NCBI GenBank assembly: GCA_937881145.1
Contig: CALGFL010000462.1
Location: 1 to 5,718, forward strand
DNA length: 5,718 bases
Reading direction: 5' to 3'
Source: an uncultured Bordetella sp.
GTDB taxonomy: Bacteria > Pseudomonadota > Gammaproteobacteria > Burkholderiales > Burkholderiaceae_B
Below, one piece after another: positions 5,039 through 5,718 of this stretch. Every line of letters starts with the position of its first letter. Position 1 is the stretch's first letter. The position numbers were made by a program, and so were the translations under genes. Under the pieces are notes generated by a model. That model was not told the DNA's origin. It worked only from the letters and a program-made list of their open reading frames with translations, and did not search any database.

Positions 5039-5718
5039 ATGCTTTTCGGCATCCCCTGGAATACCAGCAGCGACGGCGCCTTTGCCGCCTCGATACTGCC
5101 CATCCTGCTGCGCGGGCTGCGGGCCACCGTGCAGGCCAGCATCGTGGGCCTGGCCATCGCGCTCGTGCTGGGACTGGTGCTGGCCGTCCTGAAATCCAGC
5201 CGGCTGCGCGCGGTGTCCTGGCCGGCGCGTCTGCTGACCGAGTTCATCCGCGACACGCCGCTATTGGTGCAGCTCTTTTTCCTGTACTACGTGCTGCCCG
5301 ACTACGGCATCGTGCTGCCGGCCTTCCTGACCGGCGCGCTGGCGCTGGGCGTGCAGTACAGCGCCTATACCTCCGAGGTCTACCGGGCCGGGATGGAGTC
5401 GGTGCCGCGCGGGCAGATCGAAGCGGCGCGCGCGCTCGACCTGTCGCCGGCGCGGATATTCCGCGTCATCGTGCTGCCGCAGGCGGTGCCGCGCATTGTT
5501 CCGGCGCTGGGCAATTACCTGGTTTCGATCATGAAGGACGTGCCGGTGCTGTCGGTGGTCTCGGTGCTCGAAATGCTCAGCGTCGCCAAGATCATTGGCG
5601 ACCGGACCTTCAACTACCTGATTCCCCTGTCCATGGTGGGCGTCCTTTATCTGGTGCTGCCCATCGTGGGGTCGACGTGTGTGCGTTACCTGGACACCCC
5701 CCTGCCGAAGCGAGGAAG
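5039..5718 (+). CDS. ehuD: Ectoine/hydroxyectoine-type ABC importer permease EhuD-like, 3' end cut
   Basis: Second channel subunit of the importer; 226 codons are open from ATG 5039 to the right edge with no stop. Seen: TM1 about 26-50; FIRDTPLLVQLFFLYYVLP (69-87), the conserved segment after TM1; a further helix about 95-112; the ATPase-docking EAA loop from E128 (EAARALDLSP) to LPQAVP (146-151), with Asp134 where Gly is usual; MKDVPVLSVVSVLEML (165-180), AKIIGDRTF (183-191) and a final membrane segment about 194-213, then VRYLDTPLPKRG. This order and the length match EhuD proteins of about 220 residues, so very little is missing. It starts 2 bases after the ehuC stop. The motifs fit the HisM/GlnQ-partner permease family; the EhuD label depends on the operon context. 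Confidence 0.82.
   Translation, partial: MLFGIPWNTSSDGAFAASILPILLRGLRATVQASIVGLAIALVLGLVLAVLKSSRLRAVSWPARLLTEFIRDTPLLVQLFFLYYVLPDYGIVLPAFLTGALALGVQYSAYTSEVYRAGMESVPRGQIEAARALDLSPARIFRVIVLPQAVPRIVPALGNYLVSIMKDVPVLSVVSVLEMLSVAKIIGDRTFNYLIPLSMVGVLYLVLPIVGSTCVRYLDTPLPKRG
5712..5718 (+). promoter_or_regulatory. Possible ribosome-binding site of the next gene (ehuA?)
   Basis: GAGGAAG sits at the very end of the window, where ehuD is about to finish by family length. It resembles the GAGGAA site of ehuB. If it is used, the next gene overlaps or abuts the ehuD stop. In related operons that gene is the ATPase EhuA, but nothing of it is visible here. Confidence 0.35.

Noticed and set aside
3428..5718. 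General glutamine/histidine/arginine importer instead of an ectoine type
   Set aside because: The receptor's FGSLIPGL, PQRC and terminal LC signatures, RGTS in one permease and the EhuD-like end of the other fit the Ehu group better. The altered binding box keeps a different ligand possible, which is noted as a finding.

Overview
The window is GC-rich and densely coding. Codon use is dominated by G/C third positions. The protein types suggest a betaproteobacterium, most likely Burkholderiales in the Alcaligenaceae (Bordetella/Achromobacter-like). The taxonomic call is an inference from protein style and composition; there is no rRNA or marker gene here.

Layout: (1) 1-2751, + strand: the 3' nine-tenths of an inner-membrane RND multidrug-efflux permease whose N-terminus lies left of the window. 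(2) 2752-2812: a short convergent intergenic segment with two back-to-back stem-loops, a likely shared terminator. (3) 2813-3169, - strand: a small unrecognised protein with a Cys-bracketed helical hairpin and an Ala/Ser/Pro tail. (4) 3170-3427: a divergent intergenic region holding a sharply AT-rich island (3301-3360, 12 G/C in 60 bases) with inverted repeats and a candidate promoter for the next operon. (5) 3428-5718, + strand: a binding-protein-dependent ABC importer operon, read as ehuB-ehuC-ehuD (ectoine/hydroxyectoine type uptake). The last gene runs off the right edge just where a ribosome-binding site for a next gene, presumably the ATPase ehuA, appears.

How the genes work together: EhuB would capture a compatible solute in the periplasm and deliver it to the EhuC/EhuD channel, powered by an ATPase outside the window. 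The efflux permease is a separate unit that would need a periplasmic adaptor (probably encoded just upstream) and an outer-membrane channel. Nothing in the sequence links the efflux unit to the importer.

I do not see a new defence, mobile or RNA system. The most notable points are an altered ligand-binding box in EhuB (one of three aromatic residues is Ala), an Asp replacing the conserved Gly in the EAA loops of both permeases, a stem-loop between ehuB and ehuC, the AT-rich control island, and the unrecognised small protein.
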